Shown here one piece after another: positions 9,593 through 18,655 of a stretch of 64,000 nucleotides of DNA. Source of the stretch: JAUWGC01 sp963753055 (lineage in GTDB: Bacteria; Bacteroidota; Bacteroidia; Bacteroidales; B18-G4). Made by a program: the position numbers and the translations under genes. The first letter of the stretch is position 1. Each line of letters opens with the position of its first letter. The notes beneath the pieces were generated by a model. It was not told the DNA's origin. It did no database searches and saw only the letters and a program-made list of their open reading frames with translations. The stretch covers positions 434,001 to 498,000 of the forward strand of contig CAVWAP010000004.1 of the NCBI GenBank assembly GCA_963753055.1. The letters run 5' to 3'.

Positions 9593-10402
9593 ATGAAAAA
9601 GAGACTGATATTTCTGTTACCGTTGCTAATAATTGCCATGATGGGGTTTTCTCAAAAAAGCCTGGAGGTTGGAATTTTCGGCGGGGGATCCTATTATATG
9701 GGAGACCTGAACCCTGGCAAGCCTTTCCTTCAATCACAGTTTTCCTATGGACTTATCGGCAGGTACAATATTAGTAACAGGTGGGTGATTAAACTAAATG
9801 TTCTTCGGGGTTCGGTTAAAGGTGATGATGATGTGAGTAAAGCCAACACTTCCCGGCAGCTTAGTTTTGAAAGCAATATTACTGAGTTTTCAGCCGTGGC
9901 TGAGCTGAACTTCTTTGATTATGTCACAGGTAGCACCCGTAACTACGTAACTCCTTATATCTTTGCAGGCCTGGGCTTTTTTCTTTTTAATCCCAAAGTG
10001 GATGATGTGGAACTAAAGTCAATGGGAACTGAAGGCCAGAACGTGGGATTTGATGGGAGGAGCTCCTATAAAACCATTAGTCTTGCCATGCCTTTTGGCA
10101 TTGGATTTAAATATAGCCTTACAAAGAAACTGGGTTTTGCTTTTGAATGGGGTATGCGGAAAACGCTGTCAGACTATATTGACGATGTAAGCAAAACATA
10201 TTACCTGGATGGTGAAAGCATTGATCCTAATAACCTGGCCCAAGTTTTATCGGATCCAACGATGACGCATAAACCAGGCATGATGAGAGGAAACCCAAAA
10301 ACTAAAGATTGGTATTCATTCTTTGGTGTGACTGTCACTTACAAGTTTGAGTTATTCAAACATTTTAAATGTTCTGATTTCGGGCAGAGAAGGAAATATT
10401 AA
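9593..10402 (+). CDS. porG: DUF6089 / PorG-like T9SS outer-membrane protein
   Basis: The 269-residue protein starts with a signal peptide ending near GFSQ. It continues as an outer-membrane barrel with GGGSYYMGDLNP and repeated aromatic strands, ending in TVTYKFELF plus a short basic tail. The opening matches the DUF6089 family, which includes PorG, an outer-membrane anchor of the type IX secretion motor in Porphyromonas gingivalis. In that organism porG also lies directly before uppS and bamA, which supports the call. T9SS cargo genes are present at the far end of this window. The assignment rests on motif and synteny, not on an alignment. Confidence 0.78.
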   Translation: MKKRLIFLLPLLIIAMMGFSQKSLEVGIFGGGSYYMGDLNPGKPFLQSQFSYGLIGRYNISNRWVIKLNVLRGSVKGDDDVSKANTSRQLSFESNITEFSAVAELNFFDYVTGSTRNYVTPYIFAGLGFFLFNPKVDDVELKSMGTEGQNVGFDGRSSYKTISLAMPFGIGFKYSLTKKLGFAFEWGMRKTLSDYIDDVSKTYYLDGESIDPNNLAQVLSDPTMTHKPGMMRGNPKTKDWYSFFGVTVTYKFELFKHFKCSDFGQRRKY

Positions 10403-10443
10403 CCTATTATTATAAATTACTCATAAGCAGACGCTTAGCTTGA

Positions 10444-11187
10444 ATGTCATTAAAGGATAAAATAGACCTGGAGAAACTTCCCCGCCACATTGCGATCATC
10501 ATGGATGGCAATGGCCGGTGGGCAAAGATGAGGGGCAAACCGCGTACATTTGGCCATAGAAATGGTGTTAAATCTGTTCGTGAAACCACCGAGGCAGCAG
10601 CTGAACTTGGCGTCGAGCACCTCACCCTTTATGCATTTTCAACCGAAAACTGGAACCGCCCGAAGCTAGAAATAGATGCCCTGATGCATTTGTTGCTTCA
10701 GACTATCAATAAAGAAACAGAAACTCTTTTAAAAAATAATATCCGCTTAAATGCGATAGGAAATTTACAAAACCTGCCAGGGAAAATATCTCAAGGCCTG
10801 CAAAAGATCATGGATAATACAGCCGGTAATGATCGAATGACCTTAACCCTTGCACTCAGCTACAGCTCCAGATGGGAGATTGTGGATACAATGAAGAAAC
10901 TTGCATTGCAAGTCAGAGAAAATAAAATTAGTATTGAAGATCTGAATCAGGAAATTTTTGCAAGCCAATTGAATACTGCAGGCATTCCAGATCCGGAATT
11001 GTTAATACGTACCAGTGGAGAATACAGAATTAGCAACTTCTTGTTATGGCAAATAGCATATGCTGAACTCTATTTTACTCCTAAATTATGGCCTGATTTC
11101 AGAAAAGAAGATCTTTACGAAGCAATTCTGGACTTTCAGGGCCGAGAGCGACGATTTGGAAAGACCAGCGAACAAATAAAAGCCTAG
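10444..11187 (+). CDS. uppS: Isoprenyl transferase (undecaprenyl diphosphate synthase)
   Basis: UppS condenses farnesyl diphosphate with isopentenyl diphosphate to make the C55 carrier lipid for peptidoglycan and O-antigen. The 247 residues carry the IIMDGNGRWAKMRG motif with catalytic Asp21. The C-terminal signature LLIRTSGEYRISNFLLWQ is followed by AYAELYF. The length equals that of the family. It sits between porG (41-base gap) and bamA (10-base gap) and is probably cotranscribed with them. Confidence 0.96.
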   Translation: MSLKDKIDLEKLPRHIAIIMDGNGRWAKMRGKPRTFGHRNGVKSVRETTEAAAELGVEHLTLYAFSTENWNRPKLEIDALMHLLLQTINKETETLLKNNIRLNAIGNLQNLPGKISQGLQKIMDNTAGNDRMTLTLALSYSSRWEIVDTMKKLALQVRENKISIEDLNQEIFASQLNTAGIPDPELLIRTSGEYRISNFLLWQIAYAELYFTPKLWPDFRKEDLYEAILDFQGRERRFGKTSEQIKA

Positions 11188-11197
11188 ACAGCTTAGC

Positions 11198-13885
11198 ATG
11201 ATAAATAGTAGAAAAGACCATAACATCTGTTCATTCCGTGATTGTGCAGGACTACTCATCAAATTGGGATTCCTTATCCTGCTATTTATTGGCTTTTCTT
11301 TTACCATGCAAGCTCAGATCCAGGTCGGTGACGATGATGAACTGATCGATTATACCAATCCTAAAGAATATGAAATTGGAGGCATAACCATATCAGGTAT
11401 AAAATACCTTGATCACAAGGTGCTAGTAATGCTTTCAGGACTGGCTGTTGGCGATAAGATAAAAATTCCCGGGGACGATATAAGTACAGCGATTAAGAAG
11501 CTCTGGGAACAAGGGCTTTTTGAAGATGTTTCAGTGTCAATAACAAAGGTCCAGCGAGGCCTCGTCTTCCTGGAATTTGAATTGAAGGAAAGACCGAGAT
11601 TGTCAAAGTATGCATTCAACGGGATAAAGAAAGGTGATAAGGAGAACCTGAAAGATGAAATTAAAATTGTTAGGGGCGATGTTGTTACTGATAACCTCCT
11701 GGTAAGGATAAGGAATACGATATACAGTTATTATGAAGACAAAGGATTTCTGAACACAGATGTGATCATCAAACAGGTACCGGATACAACAAGATCCAAC
11801 CATGTTACTTTGATTATCAATATTGACAAGAATGAAAAGATAAAAGTTAACAGTATTATTATTGAAGGGAATGAACATCTTACCGACCAGCGGATAAAGA
11901 AAGCTTTTAAGGAGACAAAAGAGAAAGGTTACTTTAAGCCCCTTGCTAATATGCCTTACTTGATCTTCCAGGTTGCCAGCCATGCAATAAGGCTGAAGTT
12001 TTATCAAATTGTCCAGGATATACAGCTTTACATTGTAGAAAACATGCGAATCCGCCTGTTTAAGTCATCCAAATTCATTGAGACAAACTATGAAACTGAT
12101 AAGCAAAACCTGATTAAAAAATATAACTCCCTTGGTTACAGGGATGCCATAATTATTAAGGACTCAATCTTCAGGCATGATGATAAATCCATAAATATCA
12201 AAATTGAACTGGATGAAGGTCAGCAGTACTATTTCAGGAATATTACATGGGTTGGTAATACGATCTATACAAGTGAACAGTTGAACCTTATTCTTGGAAT
12301 TAATAAAGGAGATGTATACAACAAGGAAAACCTGCAAACAAGGCTGGAATTTGATCAAAACGGCCTCGATGTCAGCTCACTATACATGGACAGGGGATAC
12401 CTGTTCTTTTCGGCGCAGCCGGTTGAGGTGCTTGTTGAAAATGATTCGATCGATATTGAAATACGACTCAGGGAAGGAAAGCAGGCCAGGATCAACAAGG
12501 TTTCTGTTATTGGTAATACCAGGACCAATGATCATGTCGTCATGCGGGAAATCAGGACACGCCCCGGGCATTTGTTCAGCAGGTCGGATATAATCAGGAC
12601 TATTCGTGAGCTGGGGCAATTAAGGTACTTTAACCCAGAGACAATTAACCCAGAGGTCCTTCCTAATCCTGAAGATGGAACGGTTGATATCATATATCAC
12701 GTTGAAGAGACTTCAGCTGATCAAATCGAACTCTCAGGTGGTTGGGGTTATGGCAGGATCATAGGTACCCTCGGCCTGTCATTTAATAATTTCTCATTGC
12801 GCAACTTCTTCAAAAAAGGTGCCTGGAAGCCTGTCCCTACAGGCGACGGACAGAAAGTAAGCTTACGTGTGCAATCCTATGGTAAGGGATACATCAGTTA
12901 CAGTGCTTCTTTCACAGAGCCATGGCTGGGGGGTAAAAAACCCATGGCTTTTTCCGTATCATACTATCACTCCAAATATACCAATGGCCTTTCAAGTGGT
13001 GATCCTTTATATGGTTATTTTAAAATAAATGGATTGTCATTTGGTTTAAGTAAACGCCTGAAATGGCCTGATGACTACTTTACAATTTATCATGGTATCA
13101 ACCTGCAACGTTATGACCTTCGGAACTGGACAGAAATTATTACTTCTGGCGGGGGCACCGGGTTCTATAATAATTTCAATTATAATATTGTCATTGGAAG
13201 GAATGCAACTTCTCCAAGTCCGATTTATCCAAGGAATGGATCAGATATTTCTGTTGCATTGGAGCTAACGCCACCTTATTCCCTGTTCTCAGGCTTGGAT
13301 TACGCTAATCTGGAACCTGAGGAAAAATACCGTATGATTGAATATTATCAATGGAAGGTAAAATTTTCTTTCTTCCTGGAACTTCTTGATAAGCTGGTTA
13401 TTAATGCAAGAATGAAATTTGGTTTTCTGGGTGCATACAATGATGACATCGGTGTTACCCCATTTGAAAGGTTTTACCTTGGGGGCGACGGGCTGACAGG
13501 TTATAACCAGTTGGACGGCAGGGAAATCATTGGTATGAGGGGATATGACAGGCCACGACTGATAACGCCGGATAATATCATATATGATGGTGCAGGCGGT
13601 ATTGTATATAATAAATATACTCTTGAACTCAGGTATCCATTGTCATTAAATCCCTCTGCAACTATATATCTCCTGAGTTTCCTTGAAGCAGGAAATAACT
13701 TTGTCTTCCACAAGGATTATGATCCCTTCAATGTATACAGGTCCGCGGGATTTGGAGTCAGGATATTCCTGCCGATGTTTGGCGTACTTGGCCTTGACTG
13801 GGGTTATGGATTTGATGATCCCGGAATACCTGGTGTCAGAGGCGGTAGTCAATTCCATTTCTCAATCAATCAATCAATCGATTAA
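11198..13885 (+). CDS. bamA: Outer-membrane protein assembly factor BamA
   Basis: BamA is the Omp85 core of the machine that folds barrels into the outer membrane. The 895-residue protein has an N-terminal hydrophobic signal (about 20-40), a row of POTRA modules recognisable by repeats such as ITISGIKYLDHKVL, IIIEGNEHLTDQRI and VSVIGNTRTNDHVVMREIRT, then a C-terminal barrel starting near ELSGGWGYGRIIGTLG. The C-terminus ends with an alternating strand (SQFHFSINQ). It is slightly longer than proteobacterial BamA because of the extended POTRA region, usual in this phylum. Two skp-type chaperone genes follow directly. Confidence 0.95.
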   Translation: MINSRKDHNICSFRDCAGLLIKLGFLILLFIGFSFTMQAQIQVGDDDELIDYTNPKEYEIGGITISGIKYLDHKVLVMLSGLAVGDKIKIPGDDISTAIKKLWEQGLFEDVSVSITKVQRGLVFLEFELKERPRLSKYAFNGIKKGDKENLKDEIKIVRGDVVTDNLLVRIRNTIYSYYEDKGFLNTDVIIKQVPDTTRSNHVTLIINIDKNEKIKVNSIIIEGNEHLTDQRIKKAFKETKEKGYFKPLANMPYLIFQVASHAIRLKFYQIVQDIQLYIVENMRIRLFKSSKFIETNYETDKQNLIKKYNSLGYRDAIIIKDSIFRHDDKSINIKIELDEGQQYYFRNITWVGNTIYTSEQLNLILGINKGDVYNKENLQTRLEFDQNGLDVSSLYMDRGYLFFSAQPVEVLVENDSIDIEIRLREGKQARINKVSVIGNTRTNDHVVMREIRTRPGHLFSRSDIIRTIRELGQLRYFNPETINPEVLPNPEDGTVDIIYHVEETSADQIELSGGWGYGRIIGTLGLSFNNFSLRNFFKKGAWKPVPTGDGQKVSLRVQSYGKGYISYSASFTEPWLGGKKPMAFSVSYYHSKYTNGLSSGDPLYGYFKINGLSFGLSKRLKWPDDYFTIYHGINLQRYDLRNWTEIITSGGGTGFYNNFNYNIVIGRNATSPSPIYPRNGSDISVALELTPPYSLFSGLDYANLEPEEKYRMIEYYQWKVKFSFFLELLDKLVINARMKFGFLGAYNDDIGVTPFERFYLGGDGLTGYNQLDGREIIGMRGYDRPRLITPDNIIYDGAGGIVYNKYTLELRYPLSLNPSATIYLLSFLEAGNNFVFHKDYDPFNVYRSAGFGVRIFLPMFGVLGLDWGYGFDDPGIPGVRGGSQFHFSINQSID

Positions 13886-13947
13886 AATTAAATTCTGGCA
13901 GACTTTTTGTAATGATATCAATAAAAAGAAATATAGGAGGAATAACC

Positions 13948-14580
13948 ATGAAAAAATTATCTATGATCATCATTGCCATGTTTTTAGGCCTCAGCGCTTT
14001 TTCGCAAAAATATGCATATGTTGATACCGAATATATCCTGACAAACATTCCAGAGTACCTGGATGCAGTAGATATTCTTGAAGAATTTTCCATAAAGTGG
14101 CAAAAGGAGATTGAAGAGAAATTTGCTGAAATTGATCAGCTCTATAAATCCTACCAGGCGGAAGCTGTCTTGCTACCGGAAGATATGAAGAAGGAACGGG
14201 AAAGTGAAATCATCTTAAAAGAAAAAGAGGCCAAAGATCTTCAAAAACAGAGGTTTGGACAAAATGGCGACCTGTTCAAGAAGCGCCAGGATCTGATCGA
14301 ACCTATTCAGGAAAAGATCTATAATGCCATTGAGACAATAGCTGAAACAAATAATTATGCTTTTGTTTTCGACAGGGCTGGTAGCCTGACAATCCTATTC
14401 GTGAAAGATAAGTATGATCTCAGTGATGATGTTCTGGATGAAGTAGGCTCAGTGATGCAAACCGTCAGGAGAGAAGATCGCCAAAGGTCAGGTGCTTCTA
14501 CAGGCAGATCAGGTGAGCCGGCTCAAACAAATGAAGGTGTGAATAAAATGATCGATCGCTATAAAGGTGACGGCCAGTAA
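13948..14580 (+). CDS. OmpH/Skp family periplasmic chaperone
   Basis: Skp-type proteins hold unfolded outer-membrane proteins on their way to BamA. I chose the ATG at 13948 because it has a clear ribosome binding site (aggagg at 13935-13940) and gives a clean signal peptide, MKKLSMIIIAMFLGLSAFSQ. The mature part has YAYVDTEYILTNIPEY and then a long charged coiled coil, as in Skp. The 210-residue length includes a polar C-terminal tail (about residues 180-210) not usual for Skp. It is the first of two adjacent copies downstream of bamA. Confidence 0.9.
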   Translation: MKKLSMIIIAMFLGLSAFSQKYAYVDTEYILTNIPEYLDAVDILEEFSIKWQKEIEEKFAEIDQLYKSYQAEAVLLPEDMKKERESEIILKEKEAKDLQKQRFGQNGDLFKKRQDLIEPIQEKIYNAIETIAETNNYAFVFDRAGSLTILFVKDKYDLSDDVLDEVGSVMQTVRREDRQRSGASTGRSGEPAQTNEGVNKMIDRYKGDGQ

Positions 14581-14621
14581 AAAATTCTTTCTAAATATAT
14601 CTCACAATTCGAATATTTGGT

Positions 14622-14629
14622 TAAATTTG
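14622..14629 (+). promoter_or_regulatory. Candidate -7 box upstream of second skp gene
   Basis: TAAATTTG fits the TAnnTTTG -7 pattern and lies about 38 bases before the start at 14667, in an 86-base gap. It suggests that the second skp copy may also be transcribed on its own. No clear -33 element was seen. Confidence 0.35.
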
Positions 14630-14666
14630 CCGCACTGAATTGAATATTAACCCTTAAAGCAGAAAA

Positions 14667-15179
14667 ATGAAAAAGACATTGCGTTTTATAGCTGTACTAA
14701 CAATATTGAGTTTGACAATAACTACTTTTGCTCAGACCAGTGCAAAACTTGGATATATAGATTCTAATGAACTTATTGAATTGATGCCTGGAAAAGATTC
14801 AGTTGAAACCAAACTGATAGAGTACCAAAAATCATTGGAGCGTCAGATTGAAGATATGATCCTTGAGTATCAAAATAAGGTTCAGGATTACCAGGCCAAT
14901 GTGGCAACCATGTCTGATATCATCAGGCAAACCAAAGAAAAAGAAATTACTGACCTTGAGACCAGGATACAGGCATTTCAGCAAAATGCTGAACTGGATT
15001 TCCAAAATAAGCAAGCCGAGCTTTACAACCCCTTGATTGAGAAAGCAAGGAAAGCTATTAGCGAAGTGGCTGAAGAAAATGGATATACCTATATTTTTGA
15101 TGCAGGAGTTGGAATTCTCCTCTATTATGAAAAAGGTGATAATATCCTTCCTTTAGTACGAGCTAAACTAGGTATTTAA
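14667..15179 (+). CDS. OmpH/Skp family periplasmic chaperone
   Basis: This is the second Skp copy, 170 residues, close to the canonical length. A signal peptide ends near TTFAQ, then the conserved opening KLGYIDSNELIELMPG leads into a long coiled-coil hairpin and returns to a short beta region (GYTYIFDAGVGILLY). It differs from the preceding copy in lacking the polar C-terminal extension. It is followed by a rho-independent terminator, so it closes the bamA-skp transcription unit. Confidence 0.92.
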   Translation: MKKTLRFIAVLTILSLTITTFAQTSAKLGYIDSNELIELMPGKDSVETKLIEYQKSLERQIEDMILEYQNKVQDYQANVATMSDIIRQTKEKEITDLETRIQAFQQNAELDFQNKQAELYNPLIEKARKAISEVAEENGYTYIFDAGVGILLYYEKGDNILPLVRAKLGI

Positions 15180-15198
15180 TGTAAGCAGCAAGAAATTT

Positions 15199-15227
15199 AA
15201 AGCCTCCTGATGGGGGCTTTTTTTATT
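15199..15227 (+). terminator. Rho-independent terminator after skp
   Basis: A GC-rich hairpin (aagcctcc / tgat loop / gggggctt) is followed by a run of T on the plus strand. It lies 20 bases after the second skp stop codon and ends the bamA-skp operon. The 3' end of the minus-strand carbonic anhydrase gene just touches it. Confidence 0.85.
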
Positions 15228-15735
15228 TATACCAACTTGCATACATGTTGTAACTGCTGGCGATACGATGAATCTCGCCCTCGGTCAATTTCCGGTCGAT
15301 TGTTTTGATCTTTCTTGCAGGAACACCTGCATAAACACTTCCTGATTCAACATGTGTTTCCTTAGTCACCAGTGCCCCGGCTGCAATTATTGAATTGCTT
15401 TCCACCACAACATGGTCCATCAGGATCGCTCCCATGCCGATCAGGACATTATCCTGGATCGTGCAACCATGAATTACTGCATTATGGGCAATAGACACAT
15501 TGCTGCCAATATTCACCGGGGCGATCTTGTAAGTACAATGTATAACAACACCATCCTGTACGTTAACATTATTACCGATCCTGATTGAATGTACATCACC
15601 ACGAACGACTGCATTGAACCAAATACTGCAATCATCTCCCAAAACAACATCCCCGACAATCGTAGCATTGTCTGCAAGGAAACAATTCCTGCCAAGAACC
15701 GGGTGCTTACCATTAACAGGTTTGATCAATGCCAT
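15223..15735 (-). CDS. Gamma-class carbonic anhydrase family protein
   Basis: The 170-residue protein is a left-handed beta-helix built of hexapeptide repeats (for example VNIGSNVSIAHNAVIHG). The three zinc-ligand histidines of the gamma class are present at His66, His84 and His89. This places it with the YrdA/CaiE/PaaY group. Some members hydrate CO2, others act on acyl-CoA esters or have no known activity, so the reaction is not certain. The gene begins only 3 bases after nadB stops and closes the sucA-sucB-nadB cluster. Confidence 0.88.
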   Translation of the reverse strand: MALIKPVNGKHPVLGRNCFLADNATIVGDVVLGDDCSIWFNAVVRGDVHSIRIGNNVNVQDGVVIHCTYKIAPVNIGSNVSIAHNAVIHGCTIQDNVLIGMGAILMDHVVVESNSIIAAGALVTKETHVESGSVYAGVPARKIKTIDRKLTEGEIHRIASSYNMYASWYK

Positions 15736-15738
15736 AAA

Positions 15739-17346
15739 CTAAAGGTTTTCCAGGTAATGATTATTGTTAAAGATTATTTTATCTTGATTTCTTGGATAGT
15801 CTATTGAATAATGTAATCCCCGGCTTTCTTTTCTTTGAACTGCCATCTTAATAATCAGGTATGCTACATTGATAATATTCCTCAATTCGCAGATATTGAC
15901 GGTCAGAATAGACTTGTTATACAATTCTTCTGTTTCCTGGTAAATGATCTCAAGCCTGTCCAGGGCCCTTTTAAGTCGCAGATTTGACCTGACAATACCA
16001 ACATAGTTGGACATAATTAGTTTGAGTTCCTTGAGCGACTGTGTAACCAGGATCATTTCCTCATTCATGACCATGCCTTCAGCATTCCAGTCTGGGATTT
16101 CATCACAATATTTTATCTGATCTACTTTATCAATAGCAACGATGCTTGCACGATGGGAGAATACTGCTGATTCCAGTAGTGAGTTGGATGCCAGTCGATT
16201 AGCGCCATGAAGGCCTGTTGAGGCACATTCTCCGGAGGCATAAAGGTTTTGAATTGATGTCCTTGCATATTCATCAACCTTGATGCCACCACAGATATAG
16301 TGAGCTGCAGGTACAACAGGGATCATTTCTTTGGTCATATCAATACCAATGCTCAGGCATTTTGCATAAACCCCTGGAAAATGCTCAATCAATTCATTAG
16401 CTTCCAGGTGCCGGCAATCCAATCCAACATATTCATCTCCTGAGAGCTTCATCTCATTATCAATAGCCCGTGCAACAATATCCCTGGGGGCAAGAGATCC
16501 CCGGTCATCATATTTATTCATAAACTCAGCACCGTCTTTTGTCTTCAATATGGCACCAAATCCCCTTAAAGCCTCAGTGATAAGAAATGATGGTTTCTCA
16601 TGAGGGTGAAATAACGAAGTTGGATGGAACTGAATAAACTCCATATTCTCGACATTAGCTTTGGCCCGGTAAGCCATAGCAATTCCATCACCTGTTGCTA
16701 TCGATGGATTGGTAGTTGTATAGTAAACACTGCCTGCTCCCCCGGTAGCAATTAATGTGTTTTTAGCCAGTATTGTATGAATCTCACTGTTTTCCGGATT
16801 CAAAACATAAGCCCCATAACAAATAATATCTCCTGATCCTCTTTTGATTTCTATCCCAAGGTGGTGCTGGGTGATAATATCAAGTGTAAAATGGTCTTCC
16901 AGCACTTCAATATTTGGGTGTTCCTTAATCTGGGTTAATAAAGCCCTCTCTATCTCCATCCCGGTACTGTCTTTATGATGAAGCACCCTGTGCTCAGAAT
17001 GCCCCCCTTCCTTGGCCAGGTCATACTTTCCGGATTCCTTTTTGTCAAAGCTTGCACCCCATTCAATCAATTCCTTGATCCTGTCTGTTGACTCGGTGAT
17101 TGTAATTCTTACAATCTCCTCGTTATTCAATCCATCTCCTGCGATAAATGTGTCCTGTATATGTTTCTCGTAAGTGTCGGGAGTATACATTACTGCAGCA
17201 ATGCCGCCTTGCGCGTATTTTGTTGCTGTCTCTTCAGCATTCGACTTGGTGATGATGCAAACACTGCCTTTATGAGCCACTTTGAGAGCAAATATCAAAC
17301 CAGCTATTCCGGAACCAACTACAAGAAAATCAACTTTCTTCCTCAT
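15739..17346 (-). CDS. nadB: L-aspartate oxidase
   Basis: NadB oxidises L-aspartate to iminoaspartate, the first step of de novo NAD synthesis. The 535-residue flavoprotein shows the FAD-binding start VVGSGIAGLIFALKVA, the YAQGGIAAV motif, the HHKDSTGMEIERALL region, and ASGECASTGLHGANRLASNSLL near the C-terminal part of the FAD domain. A helical C-terminal domain follows. Length is normal. Its partners nadA and nadC are not in the window. It follows sucB by 26 bases. Confidence 0.94.
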   Translation of the reverse strand: MRKKVDFLVVGSGIAGLIFALKVAHKGSVCIITKSNAEETATKYAQGGIAAVMYTPDTYEKHIQDTFIAGDGLNNEEIVRITITESTDRIKELIEWGASFDKKESGKYDLAKEGGHSEHRVLHHKDSTGMEIERALLTQIKEHPNIEVLEDHFTLDIITQHHLGIEIKRGSGDIICYGAYVLNPENSEIHTILAKNTLIATGGAGSVYYTTTNPSIATGDGIAMAYRAKANVENMEFIQFHPTSLFHPHEKPSFLITEALRGFGAILKTKDGAEFMNKYDDRGSLAPRDIVARAIDNEMKLSGDEYVGLDCRHLEANELIEHFPGVYAKCLSIGIDMTKEMIPVVPAAHYICGGIKVDEYARTSIQNLYASGECASTGLHGANRLASNSLLESAVFSHRASIVAIDKVDQIKYCDEIPDWNAEGMVMNEEMILVTQSLKELKLIMSNYVGIVRSNLRLKRALDRLEIIYQETEELYNKSILTVNICELRNIINVAYLIIKMAVQRKESRGLHYSIDYPRNQDKIIFNNNHYLENL

Positions 17347-17372
17347 CTTTTTGTGTTACAAATTATAGGGAA

Positions 17373-18647
17373 TTATTGTAATCCCAACAATGACTTATGG
17401 GGGTCATCACCAGCGAACATCATCTTCTCCGGATTCTCTAACATGTCCTTGACCAATACCAGGAAGCTTACTGATTCCCGGCCATCAATTATCCGGTGGT
17501 CGTATGAAATAGCCACATACATGATTGGGTGAATCTCAACTTTACCATTAACAGCAATAGGCCTTTCGACAATATTGTGCATACCAAGAATGGCACTTTG
17601 CGGTGGATTAATAATTGGTGTCGATAACATAGATCCAAATACACCACCATTGGTGATGGTGAAGGTCCCGCCTTTCATTTCGTCCAGTGTGATCTTATTA
17701 TCTCTTGCCTTCATCGCCAGCTCTTTGATTTTTAGCTCAATATCCGCAAAAGACATGGTTTCAGCATTCCTTAATACAGGAACCATCAAGCCTTTAGGTG
17801 TGCTGACTGCAATACCAATATCTGCATAGTCATGCATTACTATTTCATTACCGTCAATCATTGCATTCACTTTGGGAAAATGATACAGGGCCACAGAAAT
17901 AGCTTTTGTGAAGAAAGACATAAATCCAAGGGAAACTCCATATTTTTCTTTAAAATCCTCTTTGTACTTTTTCCTGATTTCAAAAATTGGTGTCATGTTA
18001 ACCTCATTGAATGTTGTTAACATGGCAGTCTCATTCTTTACGGAAACCAGGCGTTGTGCCAGCTTTGTCCGCAGTGTACTCATTTTTTCCCGGTGTGAAT
18101 CCCTGGTTCCGCCCCACGATACAGCCTGGAAGATACCTTCCTGCTTGCCAGCCTCACTCAAATAAAATTCTACATCTTTTTTCGAAATCCTTAAGTTTTT
18201 AAAAAATGCTTCCAAATCTCCGGGATGAACCTGATGTTCTGCCATTAGTTTTTTTGCAAGTGGCGAAATATGAAGATCAGTTGCCTGATCTACTTCACTG
18301 GTTTCTCTTTTCCCGACAGCTTTCTGTTCTTGCCTGGTCGGAGCCGGAGCTGGAAGTGGTGCTTCAGCCTTTGCCTCAGCTGGCTTGGTTTTTTTTGTTG
18401 GCTTACCCTTTTTGCTGGTATCAATAGTCGCAATGACTTTCCCAACTTCAATTGTATCTCCCTCTGCTACAGTGGTTTTGATAACGCCATCGTCCTCAGC
18501 ACTGATGGTTAAAGTAGCCTTGTCGGAATCAATTTCAGCAATCTCCTGGTCTTTTTCCACGAAATCTCCATCATTAACAAGCCAGCTAGCCAGTTGAACT
18601 TCTGTGATCGATTCTCCAGGACTGGGAACTTTAATTTCAATAATCAT
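17373..18647 (-). CDS. sucB: 2-oxoglutarate dehydrogenase E2 (dihydrolipoyl succinyltransferase)
   Basis: The E2 core passes the succinyl group to CoA. The 424 residues contain one lipoyl domain (about 1-75) with lipoyl-lysine Lys43 in EIDSDKATL, an Ala/Pro/Lys-rich linker, and a peripheral-subunit-binding domain near 120-160 (ISPLAKKLMAEHQV). The catalytic acyltransferase domain ends with SYDHRIIDGRE (His384, Asp388). Only 8 bases separate it from sucA. The E3 component (lpd) is not in the window. Confidence 0.95.
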   Translation of the reverse strand: MIIEIKVPSPGESITEVQLASWLVNDGDFVEKDQEIAEIDSDKATLTISAEDDGVIKTTVAEGDTIEVGKVIATIDTSKKGKPTKKTKPAEAKAEAPLPAPAPTRQEQKAVGKRETSEVDQATDLHISPLAKKLMAEHQVHPGDLEAFFKNLRISKKDVEFYLSEAGKQEGIFQAVSWGGTRDSHREKMSTLRTKLAQRLVSVKNETAMLTTFNEVNMTPIFEIRKKYKEDFKEKYGVSLGFMSFFTKAISVALYHFPKVNAMIDGNEIVMHDYADIGIAVSTPKGLMVPVLRNAETMSFADIELKIKELAMKARDNKITLDEMKGGTFTITNGGVFGSMLSTPIINPPQSAILGMHNIVERPIAVNGKVEIHPIMYVAISYDHRIIDGRESVSFLVLVKDMLENPEKMMFAGDDPHKSLLGLQ

Positions 18648-18655
18648 AGTATTAA

